From positions 42,932,215 through 42,996,214 of the forward strand of contig OX326961.1 of NCBI GenBank assembly GCA_946800325.1: a stretch of 64,000 nt of DNA, given 5' to 3'. Below the pieces are notes generated by a model, which searched no databases, had not been told where the DNA came from, and saw only the letters and a program-made list of their open reading frames with translations. Positions within the stretch are counted from its first letter, which is position 1, and every line of letters starts with the position of its first letter. This DNA is from Luzula sylvatica (taxonomy: Eukaryota > Streptophyta > Magnoliopsida > Poales > Juncaceae). Positions 44,892 through 57,244 of this stretch are shown one piece after another. A program made the position numbers and the translations under genes.

Positions 44892-45142
44892 CAAAGTGCT
44901 CGATAAAATGTCCGAGAAGAAAATTGCAGAAGCTCAGAAAAGTAGAGATACAAGATTTCATTCCTTGACAAGTTTCGCTCCTGATTTGAGGAAAGTTTGC
45001 ACCGTAAAATGGCCCAAATTAGATCAACTCGACCCTAATTCTAGGGCCCATAAATTGGGCTAGAAGAAAAAGAGAAGGGTCTCAACGATATTGTGGTTTC
45101 GGAGACTGCAATTAAAGAGATTTTTGGGGTACCGGTAGCAAA
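44892..45142 (+). repeat. F-box 3'-flank homology block, copy-2 side
   Basis: Matches 6545-6796 with moderate divergence. The homology is interrupted by the TRIM and SINE and resumes at 46539. It corresponds to DNA just left of position 1 in copy 1. Confidence 0.8.
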
Positions 45143-46355
45143 TATTAAAATTAATATTTTTAATTAATAATATTATTAGGGCAGGATAATATTGAATGTG
45201 TATGTAAAATAGAAGTATCTATAATAGGTGTATAAAAGAGGATAAAAAAAAAAAAAAATTCCCCAATCTCATGTGCGTGATATTAATATACAAAAAGAGC
45301 AAATTGGCTCTGTCTCTCTCCGTTTCCATTTCATAAACTTTTTCCACTTTATAATTTTTCCATTGAAGAAATAATTATCAAATCCAAATATATTCCAAAA
45401 TCCCAACAAATTGGCATCAGAGCAAGGTTATCAATCGACGGTTATCGAAAACGACGGTTATCGAAAACAACGATTATCGAGCGACGGTTATCGAGTTTAG
45501 TAGAAATCGGAGAAGGAGTCACCAAGACAACCAAAGAGGTTACGTACTTGGGCTCACACGAACTTCACAACTCATTTCCGAATTATCGAGTTTAGTCGAA
45601 GAAAGAGTCACCAAGACAACCAAGGAGGTTACGTACTTAGGCTCACACGAACTTCACAACTCATTACCGATTTATCGAGTTCAGCAGAAATTTGGAGTAG
45701 GAGAAGGCCACGACAATCCAAGACGGTATGTTCGGGTTCCCACAAATTTCGCAACTCAATTTCGATGGAGAAAAATCTAATTTTTTGGAGAATTATCACG
45801 ATGGTTATTTGATCTCGCATGGTCTAAGAAAAATATTAGAAGGAGGAGAAACTACCGATGGTATGGGCATGACGAAGAAAAAAGACGATTCGAAAAAAAA
45901 AAACGATCCGAAAAAAGGACGATTCGGAAAAAAGCGATTCGAAAAAGATGATCCGAAATAAAAACGATTCGAAAAAAATCTGAGTAAAAATAAAAACGAG
46001 TTTAAACAAATAGACGACGTGATCGAAAAAGAAAAATCACGAGGGAGTATCGAGAACAAAAAAAAAATGACGAAAAAAACATTAAGGGGAGTATTAAAAT
46101 TAATGTTTTTAATTAATAATATTTTTAGGGCATGATAATATTGAATGTGTATGTAAAATAGAAGTATCTAGAGTATGTGTCGAAAAGAGAATAATAAAAA
46201 AAAACTTCCCCAATCTCCTGTGTGTGATATTAATATACAGAAAGAGCAAATTGGCTCTGTCTCTCTCCGTTTCCATTTCATAAACTTTTTTCACTTTATA
46301 ATTTTTCCATTGAAGAAATAATTATCAAATCCAAATATATTCCAAAATCGCAACA
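45143..46355 (+). mobile_element. TRIM-type miniature LTR retrotransposon (1213 bp)
   Basis: Two LTRs (45143-45408, 266 bp; 46092-46355, 264 bp) start TATTAAAATTAAT and end CAACA. The primer-binding site TGGCATCAGAGC (45412-45423) is a one-base variant of the initiator tRNA-Met site, and a polypurine AAGGGGAG (46084-46091) precedes the 3' LTR. Target duplication GCAAA is perfect (45138-45142, 46356-46360). The interior keeps a gag-like start and a tandem repeat of about 92 bp (45515-45690). Confidence 0.9.
45728..45961 (+). pseudogene. Remnant gag start inside the TRIM
   Basis: A 77-residue frame begins MFGFPQISQLNFDGE, with YLISHGLRKILEGG after it, resembling the N-terminus of copia gag proteins. 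It then runs into a Lys/Asp repeat (KKKDDSKKKNDPKK) and stops. It is far too short for a complete capsid protein. Confidence 0.5.
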
Positions 46356-46362
46356 GCAAAGA

Positions 46363-46527
46363 CATTTTTTATTTTGAATATTTTTTTGAATGGTATCCGA
46401 CAAACGATCGTTTTCGTTACTGATACCTAATATTTTGGATGCCAATGAGGATCGAATCCATAACCTCTCACAACATATGGTTTTTCGTGCTTCACGCTCA
46501 ACCAACTAAGTTATTGACCCATTCACA
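46363..46527 (-). mobile_element. tRNA-derived SINE (165 bp)
   Basis: On the minus strand it has A-box-like TTAGTTGGTTGAGCG, B-box-like GGATTCGATCC and the core CATATGTTGTGAGAG shared with the SINE at 19178. Right target duplication is GGTAGCAAAGA at 46528-46538; the left copy is split by the TRIM into GGTAGCAAA (45134-45142) and GA (46361-46362). Confidence 0.85.
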
Positions 46528-46774
46528 GGTAGCAAAGAGATTAGTATGTGTAGGTTTTAATAATGATTTTTTTTTTAGGATTGAATAAAAATTTTCTGTC
46601 ACTGAGTTTTTTTTTTGCGTTTTATCAAATAATTTGTAAAAACTAATTATGTTTAATTTATTGATTCACCGATTAACTATTGTATAAGTGGACATAAACA
46701 AAAATTAACAATTGAAAGGAGGAATGACATTCGCTTTATATTTTGTTTGGAAAATTTGCAACAGGTTTTTGTAT

Positions 46775-46967
46775 GGGGTTATACATGGCACTCCTCAAAC
46801 ACAAAAAAAAATAGTCTTGATGTGTTCATTCAAGAGAGTTAATTGGATTGATTAGCACTCAAATCACTACTTATTTGGATTGATTCAATTAAATGGTCTA
46901 ATCAATCTAATTAACTTCCTCGATTGACGCATCAAGATTGTTTTTGGGAGGCGCCATATATTTTCCC
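46775..46967. mobile_element. Short Mutator-type MITE, copy 2
   Basis: Counterpart of 280-471 with a few substitutions (GGCACTCC for GGCGCTCC on the left arm). Confidence 0.55.
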
Positions 46968-47386
46968 TTCCTGTATTACATTATAAATTTTATATTATCG
47001 TATAAACTTTGAAATGAGAACTCTATTTTATTGAAAATACAAAAAAAAACCGGTTCTTGTGCTATGTTGAAGATTATTTGTATTCATCAAATATTCAAAC
47101 AAGCATATTTTAAGATAAAAATATAAAATGCAAAATTATCGAAACTAATAAGAACACTCGTAATTATTCTCGAGAGATATCAAAGCTTCAGAATCCCATT
47201 ACAAACAGACAGCAATACAAGCAATTAATATGTACAAGCTTAAACTATCATAACCATAACAAATTACCATGGACGAGGAACGATCCAAATTGCGGGCAAA
47301 ATGTCAAATTGTTTGCTTGCATGATAACTACGGAAACACTTATCTTTCATATCATAAACACCAATGTCATGATGATAATATTTAAA

Positions 47387-48224
47387 GGCAGATTTTTAAA
47401 AATAACCAAGTTTTTATATTTTATTACCAAAATAACCAAGTTTTGGAGATAATTACAAAAATAGACAATGGAGGAGTTTGAAACTCCGCCAAATTAGAAA
47501 TGGAGGCATTTGAAACTCCGCCAATTTTCTTAGCATTAATTTAGGATTAATTATGTGTTCACGTGGTTTAATTATGTTTTATATATGGCGGAATTTGAAA
47601 CTCCGCCAAATTTCAGAATATTATTTTTTCGGCTGTTTTTTGTTATATTTAATATTTAAGTAAATGATGCTAATAGTTTATGTTAGGTATATTTTATGTT
47701 GAGTATATTTTATGTTAGGTATATTTCTTGTAGAGAAATTTTGACATAATATATTATTTTGATAGATGTCAGAATTTATTGAATACATAGAAAATAATCA
47801 ATTTTTGTTCTAAACCCTAAACATAATATATTAATTTTTTGTTCTAAACCCTAAACATTATAGATGTCCAAATTTCTCTATAAGAAATATACTTAACATA
47901 AAATATACTCAACATAAAATATACCTAACATAAACTATTAGCATTATTTACTTAAATATTAAATATAACAAAAAACAGCAGAAAAAATAATATTCTGAAA
48001 TTTGGCGGAGTTTCAAAGTCCGCCATATATAAAACATAATTAAACCACGTGAACACATAATTAATCCTAAATTAATGCTAAGAAAATTGGCGGAGTTTCA
48101 AATGCCTCCATTTCTAATTTGGCGGAGTTTCAAACTCCTCCATTGTCTATTTTTGTAATTATCTCCAAAACTTGGTTATTTTGGTAATAAAATATAAAAA
48201 CTTGGTTATTTAAAAAAATCTGCC
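47387..48224. mobile_element. Foldback Mutator-type element (838 bp)
   Basis: Perfect 9-bp duplications ATATTTAAA lie at 47378-47386 and 48225-48233; copy 1 has the single empty site. The ends GGCAGATTTTTAAAAATAAC and its inverse continue as a nearly complete hairpin with arms of about 400 bp. The arms contain short palindromes of the GGCGGAGTTTCAAA type. No coding capacity. Confidence 0.9.
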
Positions 48225-48997
48225 ATATTTAAATGGATATTGATCTAAATTGAGCAAATTATCTGATAGGCTCAAATTAGAATAATGTGTATAGATATAG
48301 TCATCACCAAAATATATGGTGTTTCCCTTGCAATTTGGATGCACGGATGAAGGCACGGAGAACGAGCCAAAAAACCCTATGAATATTAACCGGCCATGCA
48401 CGTTTTCTAGCTTAGACCAATGATACTTCCTTTCTTCTCCATATAACTAAACTCTCTCTTGAAATAACTTTTTATGAAAAAGTAGAATGAGCTTAAAACT
48501 CCCATATCTGTTGATTTATTATTAACGCATGACTCTCTCTTAACAAGTTTGAAGACTTCAAATTCGACCGTTGGCCTTTTCTTGTGAATGAGAGGATCAG
48601 AGGGCCATCCATATATTCTTTGTATTTGAAGTAGGTCTTCCCCCCGAGGGAACTAGGTATGCGTAACGCCCAAGATGTTCCCTCCATCCAGTGCTCACAT
48701 ATTCGCGCTCATGAGAATTTGGATTTTTCGCATCATAAGATACGATCGAACCTTTTTGAGATATGGCATAAAACCGATCCTGATAATGTATCACGTCATC
48801 TAATTTTTTAGGACTGCCTTTAACGTTTGTCCATTCAGTATCTCCTAACTTGCAAAAACACAAACGCCTTATATCTCCGGCCAGTGCCATTACAACGCAG
48901 TCTTGGGGATCGGATATGGGGTCTGCTGATATGATTGCCTTAAAAATTAAATGAACGCAATGTCGTTGTTCATGACCAGAACACTGCATAAAATTTA

Positions 48998-50322
48998 GGG
49001 ATAATTTCACACATGTCCTTCCTAAAACCCAAAATATCAAATTTGTCCCTATAAAAACGCAAATATCAAATTTATCCCCTGAAACTTGATTTTTTATCAA
49101 AATTATCCCACAGTGAATTAAACTGTTTAAACTCACGGAAACTTTACACAATTACCTTTCTACCCTTAGACCTTTCTCTCTCAAATTTGATATGAAGTTC
49201 AGTCCCGTTTCCCCCTCTTCCTCCTTCCCTATCAACCAGTTCACTTTATCTCATGAATAAATGCAATTTCGTCGCTATCCTTCTCTCATGGCCACGATAC
49301 AATTAGCGCCCCCCTGGTCATGACCTGACTCTTGTCGTGACTACACCTTTACGGCAACCCAATTTGACATTTACGATTTCTAAGGTCATATATTGAGCTC
49401 ACCCCTAGAAGTTTTTCTTTTCCGCACTTGATTTTGAAGAATTGCGAAGATCAATTTAAGCACTGTCCAAGTTATTTTTTGTGGAAGTTTTGGTGATTAC
49501 GAATAACTGTTTTATTTTGAATTCTACATTTTTTTGAGAGAAGTGCTTGATTTTACACATGTTTCGGTTGAAATTGGTTAGGATTGAAATAATTAGCAAG
49601 AATATGTATTATGTGAATCCGATTGAAGCTTTACAGGTAGTTTTTGAGAAGCATGTTCTCATTGAAACAATTAGCAAGAGATGTATTAGGAACTTAATAA
49701 TATCCGAGCATTAAGAAGGTAATCAAGGCCACTTTGTAAAATTACTTATTGATCTTTGAAATTAGAACCGAGTTCCATGCATATTATTATGAATCTATGA
49801 TTGATTGTTGTTCTTAAGAAAAGTTGAAAACTGGGTATGACAAGAAGGATAAAAAGTGGGATGCGATGTCAAGTTATAGACTGAAAAACTGATAACCTAC
49901 AACTTCAGTTTCGTCCATTTCTTGTTCAATCTCAGAATCATGTATAGAGACAACTAAAAATTAAAGAAAGAGGTGGGATGGCAAGAAAGAGAAGACGGGG
50001 CAAAAAATAAGTTGCGACTGAGGAGGAGAAGAGTGGACAGGTAGGAGATACAATGTCAGAGAAAGAAAAAAGAACAAAAGGGCAATTTAGACATTTCAAA
50101 ATTTTATTTGTAAATTTAATACTAATTAAAAAAACATAAATCATAGTTAACTTGACATTTAACAGCCATTTGACGGATTTGGACAAATCTGATATTTTAC
50201 AAACTTTAAAGGGATAAATTTGATATGAAGTGAATTTTGAATGGATAAATTTGATATTTGTAATATTGGAGGGACAAATTTGATATTTTCAATTTTTTGA
50301 AGGATATACTTGAAATTGCCCC
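48998..50322. mobile_element. Mutator-type element (1325 bp) in F-box copy 2
   Basis: Perfect 9-bp duplications TAAAATTTA lie at 48989-48997 and 50323-50331; copy 1 has one copy at 1597-1605. The terminal inverted repeats are long (around 80 bp), built of repeated ATATCAAATTTGTCCC-type phrases. The interior has no transposase; its GC-richer part at 49180-49400 could be a captured fragment but was not recognised. Confidence 0.9.
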
Positions 50323-50728
50323 TAAAATTTAAAAACACAGGAACGGTAGCCTATGAAGGTAGTTTGATCTCACATCTCGTAAAGGGATTCAAAAGGCTGA
50401 TCTCGTCGCCTTTGATGTCCCTCGTGATTAGCCAGCCCCGAGAAGATCCGCATATCCACTTATTAGCGGCTTCGGGTAGAAAAATCTCACCTTGCACCTT
50501 TTCATCGACCACGCAGACATACTTGCGTGAATCTGAATCTGCCTTGCATGATTGCAACAAGAAAGGAACTGGATGTGATTGCAACAAGAAAGGGAGACGA
50601 CAACGGTTCTCCAAATAGAAAATTCGCCATGGTTTTCAAATAAGTCCGAAATACAAAAGTTCCTGGTAGCGTAGTTTTTTCGCAATTTCTTCCAGCGGAT
50701 CGTAGGGAAGATCACTCCAAGAATCCAT

Positions 50729-51577
50729 TTGAAAAAAAAATCTATGTAACAAAAATCACCAAAGAAGTTGTTAAAAATAAATAATAAATGACAATTCTTC
50801 TAGTATAACAACTAAAAAATAAGTCAAAAGTATAAGAAATATATTTATCAGAAATAATGAATAATATATTAATTCTTAAGAACTTAAAACGAGAATGATG
50901 AGGATAAATTATCATTTCTTTAGAATTTCCATATATCTATTTTCATACCTTAAATGAAGCGGATATACGAGATCAAAAAGTTAAAGAGCCATGACTTAAA
51001 CTCCAATGAAGCATATGACTTGTAAGTTTAAAACAAAGAAAACACGGCGAGACGTAACAACAGATTAACCTTTGTATTATCTTTTCTTAAAATTTATTTT
51101 TTGTATTAGTTGTATTCATTCACTGAATTGATTTACAAAGATGCAATTAGCCATTTATAGACACTACCTAAACCAACCTAAAACTAACTAATCTTTTTTT
51201 ATATCCACCTCAAACTAACGGTAGGAGACATCCATGAAGCATAACTTCCAAAATTATAGGATTTATCCATTAAATCTTAAGATAACTAATTTTGTTGGTT
51301 CAAATTCTATTTGTTTGTTTCGAAATAATACCGATATTACAAACGATTTCATTTAAATATGATTATGAGAAATATGTTTAACACGATCAAGTTAACACTA
51401 GATCAAAAAAAAACTACAACATACAAAAACACGACAACGGGACAACATACATATAAGACGAAGTCGATATAGTGATAACATAAGAAGATATAACGAAGTC
51501 GGAAATAAACCAGGATCAAGATCTCGAACATTTTCACGAGTCGGATCATCATGAAAACTTCGTAATATTCACCTCAT
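50729..51577. other. AT-rich spacer, copy 2 of 2003-2851
   Basis: Same sequence as the copy-1 spacer at the constant offset; nothing recognised. Confidence 0.5.
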
Positions 51578-51582
51578 GTTAT

Positions 51583-52183
51583 TGTTGGGGCAGCGGCAAC
51601 GATCCGGCACCGTCCCGTGAATAAAATAATAAATTTTGTCCGTACAAACGGACCGTAATAACTATGTGAATTCAATCGAAGAATCTTAATCGAAACCGTA
51701 CCTTAACCGTGTGCGGAAGCGTATGGAATCCGTCCGAATTGATGTCGCGCCATTATCGTCCGTTGCGTCCACGAAGCCTTAATTACAAGAATGAATTTCA
51801 AATACTTTATGATGTTCAATTTAGAGTCATTTTGATTTTCTCTAATGGATATCTCTCTCTAATCTTAGTGGGGCAGATTCAAGAATGGAATGTTTATCTC
51901 ATCATATGTACTTGAGACCAAATTGTTTATATAGCCACAAATCATCTTTTCACAAAAGACATGTCTTTTGGGCTTCCTAATGTGGATCTTCTAATTCAGC
52001 CCATCATAGAAAATTGAATCACCACCATAATATTCTACGCATCAAAGTCCCACGACTTAATTGACACAATCAATGCTTAATTTTATAACTAAAATTGATC
52101 ACTATATTATAAGCATTTAAATGACAATATTACAACACATAATATTTTACATATAAGTCTAATGTTGGAATAATGTTTCAACA
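51583..52183. mobile_element. Solo LTR, copy 2
   Basis: Counterpart of 2857-3457 with the same GTTAT target duplication. Confidence 0.8.
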
Positions 52184-52188
52184 GTTAT

Positions 52189-52625
52189 CTCATAGTTTTT
52201 CTAAATTAATGAAGCCAAGATATAATTTATGAAATTTGAAAACTCGAAAATGTACAAATTTGATAACATATGATCTAGTTAGTAGCACTCATGTTCGAAC
52301 GGATGGATCGTTCCGTCCAAACGTACTGGAAATTTGTCATGATAAAGTTTTCTACTAAAACTATCGGTCGAACGAACTGGATGTTTTCTTAGAAAATATT
52401 AATTATGCTTGCTAAAAATATCATGTCCAATATAACTTCTATTGGAAAGGATGGGCCATTTCGTTCGAACGGATTACAACGAATCTCTTTTCCGTTTGAA
52501 CCGATCATGACGAGTTTGGAAGTAATTTTTATAAGATTTCTATTACACCTCACAACCTGGCTTCTACAAGAACAAAAAAGAAGTCAGACCAAGTCAAGTG
52601 ATTTTTATTATACTGTAAGATACAT
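52189..52625. other. Unassigned AT-rich spacer, copy 2
   Basis: Counterpart of 3463-3899, with the same GTTCGAACGGAT repeats and no recognised gene or element. Confidence 0.4.
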
Positions 52626-52634
52626 TATTTAATT

Positions 52635-54843
52635 GGGAGCTTCTATCATACACCCCTTTTGTAAAAGGGTAGTTTAGGTATTAAAAATATTAGCATGTTA
52701 ATTTGATTTAATCTCTCCATTTCCCTTTATTAAATTTCTCTCCATTGCCAACATTTTCATGTCTAGAATTAAATCTATACTTATGTGTTCTATAAAAATA
52801 AATATATTACATTCATGGCAACTAAATGGTCATAAAATATTTTTCTACATTTGAAGTTTATATATTTGCAATTAAGACATATCAAAGATTTAAAGGGCAT
52901 ATTTTTTGGCAAAAAATTCCTCTCAACTTTTTCCGTACATGCAGGGCCGGCCCAACGGTTTGAGGAGTCATAAGCCAAATCATGAACTTATCTCAAATTG
53001 TTTTATAATGGACCCTAATTTTTGTATTATACTATGTAATTTGTTAAAATGGACCCCAAATTTTCTATAATGGACCCCAAATTTTATGAATTATACTACG
53101 TAATTTTTTTTTGTACCTAGAGCCTGAAGTGGTTGCTTTATTTTTTGTTAATATGGGCCGGCCCTGCGTACATGTTAACAGATTGTTTTATACAACTAAA
53201 AAAAGAAAAAGAAACATCTCTTTGTTCTCTCACTAATTTAACGAGCACAAGATCCTAAAATTACAAAAAAAAAAAAATTTAAAAGATTCAGATCACCCAT
53301 CATTCAAATTCTCGGCCAAAGATTTGATTTTACAGAGAACTCCTCCCCTTCCTTTGTTTTACGCAAGTCTTGCGAGTCTTGATTATAGATCCTTGTTTTA
53401 ACCAAAAGACCTTGACGTTCTCTTTAATCAATGTAAATTTGCAATAACTCCATCAGGGACCGAGACCAGTTGAGCTTCGGAATCGCCTCGGAAACCGCAC
53501 CAATTGTTTTTTCCCTTTCTTCTAGTAGTTTTTATAGATTCTTCCATTTATTTCCCTCTGCAATTTTTCCAATTGAATTTTTATGCTCGTGCATGCATCA
53601 GATCGTGCCTTACAAGCCGTATCGTGGGGCCCACACCATCTCTTCTATGTCGAAAATCTGTCACGTGTCAAAATAACATCAAGTTTCAAATTATGATAAC
53701 AAAAGACAAGAATGAAAAATGATTTCAATTAATTCAACTTCATTTGTTGCGATATCTTTGAGCCCTTTCAAATTGTCCAAAATCTAGTCACGTTTTGAAA
53801 ATCCTGAAATTTTTTTTTTTTAAGATAATTATCAATTTATATGGTTAATTTAATTTAATATAAGTAATGTACGTTCATTTCAAAATAAATTAAGAAATGA
53901 GCATTTACTTGACACAAAATTAGATAACAGTGGCACGAAATTAGATGACATTGATCACCATTAACTAAAAGAATCCATAGTAAAAGAAAACGGAATGTTC
54001 CTTTTTTGGTCGGAATTACGAAAAATCACAATTTCAGTTAAAGATGGCATCTTTTTTCTCAAAAAATCAATTTTTTTAATGGTTATCTAATCTAATTACA
54101 AAAATCTCCAATTAATCAGTTTACAAATTTTAGCAGCAAATAAAAGAACCTAATTACACGCAAAAGATAGATTAATTATGTAATAAAGAAAAATTACAAA
54201 AAAATCAAACTAGTTTATTATTTTTATTAGTCAGGAACAATAAAAAAAGAATTAATAACAGAAAATCTAAAGAAAAACAGAACCAATTTAGGATCTTAGT
54301 TGTAAATAAAACCATAAAAGTAATATTATGTAAAATTACAGAACATAAGAGAAATAACGAAATTTGTGCTCACAAATAATCAGTAATCATACAAAAGCCT
54401 CACAACATACATAGAAATCAAAAGAGAGGGAACAATAAGTACCGAAAGCCTTGAGAAGAACGCTCCGCCACTTGCTTTCCGAGTAGGCGTTTGCTGTCAA
54501 TCGCGTCTGAGGGAGCGCGCGAGAAAGAGAGACTGCGCGATCTTGTCTGGTGTGGCGAGCGACGAAGGCGAGAGAAAGAGAGAGTAACTGGGCACGACTC
54601 GCGAGAGCACGAGAGAGAGAGAGAAAGGAATTAGGGCGCAAGTATGAACTGGAGATGCATTTGGAAGAGGATTGGAGTAATGGGTTATTTTTTGACGATT
54701 TGGCCCTTTTAGGGTGTATTGCAAGGAGAATTTCCTATAAAACATTTAACTATGGCCTTTGGATGGACTCTATTTTGTAATCTAGACCGTTCAATCACAA
54801 AGGGTGTATAATAAGGAAAATTGGGTGTATGATATAACTCCCC
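52635..54843. mobile_element. 2.2-kb Mutator-type element, copy 2
   Basis: Counterpart of 3909-6117, including the nested hAT MITE and the GA-rich segment at 54426-54646. Confidence 0.75.
52942..53166. mobile_element. hAT-type MITE, copy 2
   Basis: Counterpart of 4216-4440 with the same CGTACATG duplication and CAGGGCCGGCCC termini. Confidence 0.9.
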
Positions 54844-54852
54844 TACTTAATT

Positions 54853-55270
54853 AATGAACAAATCAAACTTGCGTACATGTAAATTATACATATAATTAGG
54901 GTTTTTTTTTATATTCATCGTTCTAAGAAATATTCAGCGAAAAAAGAATATAACCCCACAATATAAGAACAAAAGGAGGAAACAAAAGAGGTTGTCGAAT
55001 CATTGATCTTGGCCGACGACAATGACCGGCTATAACCGTGGCACGAGGGAAATACAAGTTAATATTTATTTCATTTCTCCTCTCAATATACCATATTAAA
55101 TAGAACCAAACAGATCATTTTTTTTTTCTAAGGACACGATTTCCAGGTATAAGGATTCCTTACAAAAATAATTCAAAAAATCTACGTCGACATGGAACTA
55201 GATATATTAGGAGAGGGCGAAAATGTTCATTTAAGAAACACCGATCCTGATAATTCATCCAATTGCGTGA
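54853..55270. other. Unassigned spacer, copy 2
   Basis: Counterpart of 6127-6544, AT-rich, no gene recognised. Confidence 0.4.
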
Positions 55271-55961
55271 ACAAATGACTCGATAAAATGCTCCAAAAAG
55301 AAATTGCGGAAGCTCAGAAAAGTAGAGAGAGAAGATTTCATTTCTTGACAAGTTTCGCTCCTTATTTGAGGAGAGTCTGGACCGTAAAATGACTCAAATT
55401 AGATCAACTCAGGCCTAATTCTAGAGCCCATAAATTGGGCTAGAAGAAAAAGATAAGGGTCTCTAACGATATTATGGTTTTCGAGACTCCAATTAAAGAG
55501 ATTTTGGAGATACCGGCAGCAAAGTGAGCAAAGTGATTAGTATGTGTAAGTCTTAGTTTTTAGGATTGAATAAACTTTGTCTGTCTTTGAGTCTTATTTG
55601 TTGTGTTTTATAAATAATTTGTAAAAATTATTTATGTCTAATTTATTGATTGATTGATTAATCTATAAGTGATCATGCTATTCATTTTATGTTTTGTTTG
55701 GAAAATTCAAACGGGTTCCTGTATTATCATATAAAAGAATTTAAATTATTGTATAAATTAAAAAAATAGAACTCTATGTTATTCAAAATACAAAGAAACC
55801 GATTCTTGTGTATATGTCTACGGATTTGTTTATTCGTCAAATATTCAAATAAGCATATTTTAAGATTAAAATATATAATTCAAAATTATCGAAACCAATA
55901 AGAACACTCGTTATTATTCTTATTGCAAGAAATATCGAAGCTTTGGAACTCCATTAATATT
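55271..55961 (+). repeat. Older F-box 3'-flank block, copy 2
   Basis: Counterpart of 6545-7235. Confidence 0.75.
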
Positions 55962-56132
55962 AAACTTTGTACTTTGTTTTTTGTTTTTTTTTTAAAAAAA
56001 TGATCGGACCGGATGCGTATCGCGCTTGTCTTTCACTTCAAAAAACAGTTAATTGACACATTAAATTAATACGCCAATTTAATTTTATACGTAAATATAC
56101 GAACATGTGAATCGACACGTCAATTTAACTAA

Positions 56133-56329
56133 GGATAATTTTATGGTAGGACCTTTTCAAAAGGGTATTTTGAAAATTAGTAATTATTTTCAAAATGTGA
56201 CAGTTAAATTAGTTTCTTATTCAAGCATTGCATTAATTATTATTTAAACTAAAAAATTAAAAAATAATCAAAATATCCTTGTTAATTTGTATAAGAATTT
56301 GAAAAAAAAGTCCTATCACAGAATTGCCC
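56133..56329. mobile_element. Tourist-like MITE, copy 2
   Basis: Counterpart of 7407-7603 with TAA on both sides. Confidence 0.6.
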
Positions 56330-56662
56330 TAAATAAAAAAATCTTCAAGTAATCATTCTCAATTAACTCATCAAGAATGATTGGTTGTGAACGAAGGGCA
56401 TCGTATGTATATCCCCATTTTTTATCTGAAGGACCCTGCTGCAGGCGGCGATAATTTTAGCTGACATTACGAAATAGTCTCGATATTAAGGGGGGATGAC
56501 GGACTGAGTGATGCCATTCATATTTAGCAGTTCTTATGTGTCGTGGACATAATATTGGATGTATGGATTCATAGCGTAGTAGTGAGTACATCAGTAACAT
56601 CACAGTTTGTTGTATCGATCATATATTACTTTTGGTTGTAGAAGGCCAAGGAATATAGTTAA

Positions 56663-56929
56663 GGGAAATTATACTCCTCTCCCAAAAAGTGGGTTATACA
56701 TCCTCGATGACGTCACCACATGTGTGTTAAATTTCTGTTAACCCACATGTACCTATGATAATCTCAATTAAAATTAATTATTTGTTAATTGGGGTGTTTG
56801 TTAATTGATTCGTACCTACTACATTTAATGAAAATTAATTTTTCATCTTCAATTAATCATTAATTCGCTTAACATGCCACGTCATCGAGGAAGTTTAACC
56901 CACTTTTGTGGGGCACCATATATGCTCTC
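56663..56929. mobile_element. Mutator-type MITE (267 bp), copy 2
   Basis: Counterpart of 7937-8203. The one substitution noticed between the near-identical copies falls in this element (C at 56752, T at 8026). Confidence 0.75.
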
Positions 56930-56988
56930 TATAGTTAATAACACCCAATAGTACTTGCAAGTTGTAATAAACTTGTGTTTTTTTTAAT

Positions 56989-57244
56989 GAGTAGTGATGC
57001 ACATCCCCTACTACTCTCCTTCTAATAGCATCTTCGACGACGTGCATATAGTTTAATATCTTCAAAAATAACACACAAAAACATGATTTAACATCTTAAT
57101 TTAGAATTTAATTATTTCAATTTATGATTGAACATACAATTAAAATATTAAATCATGAATTAAAGTATTAATTTTTAAGTTGTTAAATCATATCCACGTC
57201 ATCAAAGACGTGGGGGAGAGGTGGGGGTATATCCAACGTTTTCC
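56989..57244. mobile_element. Mutator-type MITE (256 bp), copy 2
   Basis: Counterpart of 8263-8518. Confidence 0.6.

Larger units (their letters stand above)
47264..50728 (-). pseudogene. F-box/KIB (DUF295) pseudogene, copy 2, twice interrupted
   Basis: Start ATG at 50728, terminal TAA at 47264-47266. The N-terminal 126 codons (50728 to about 50351) match copy 1, including the TGA at codon 31 and TAG at codon 126. The middle and C-terminal parts (48225-48997) have diverged. A 1325-bp Mutator-type element splits the propeller domain at 48998-50322 and an 838-bp foldback element splits the C-terminal block at 47387-48224. This copy keeps about 41 bp (encoding a GRYAYLVPSGG-like segment) that copy 1 lacks, but has its own indels near 48449 and in a C6 run near 48640. 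It is non-functional as it stands. Confidence 0.85.

Noticed and set aside
45805..46059. Phe/Ser-rich minus-strand frame
   Set aside because: Antisense reading of the AAAAACGATTCG-type repeats in the TRIM interior.
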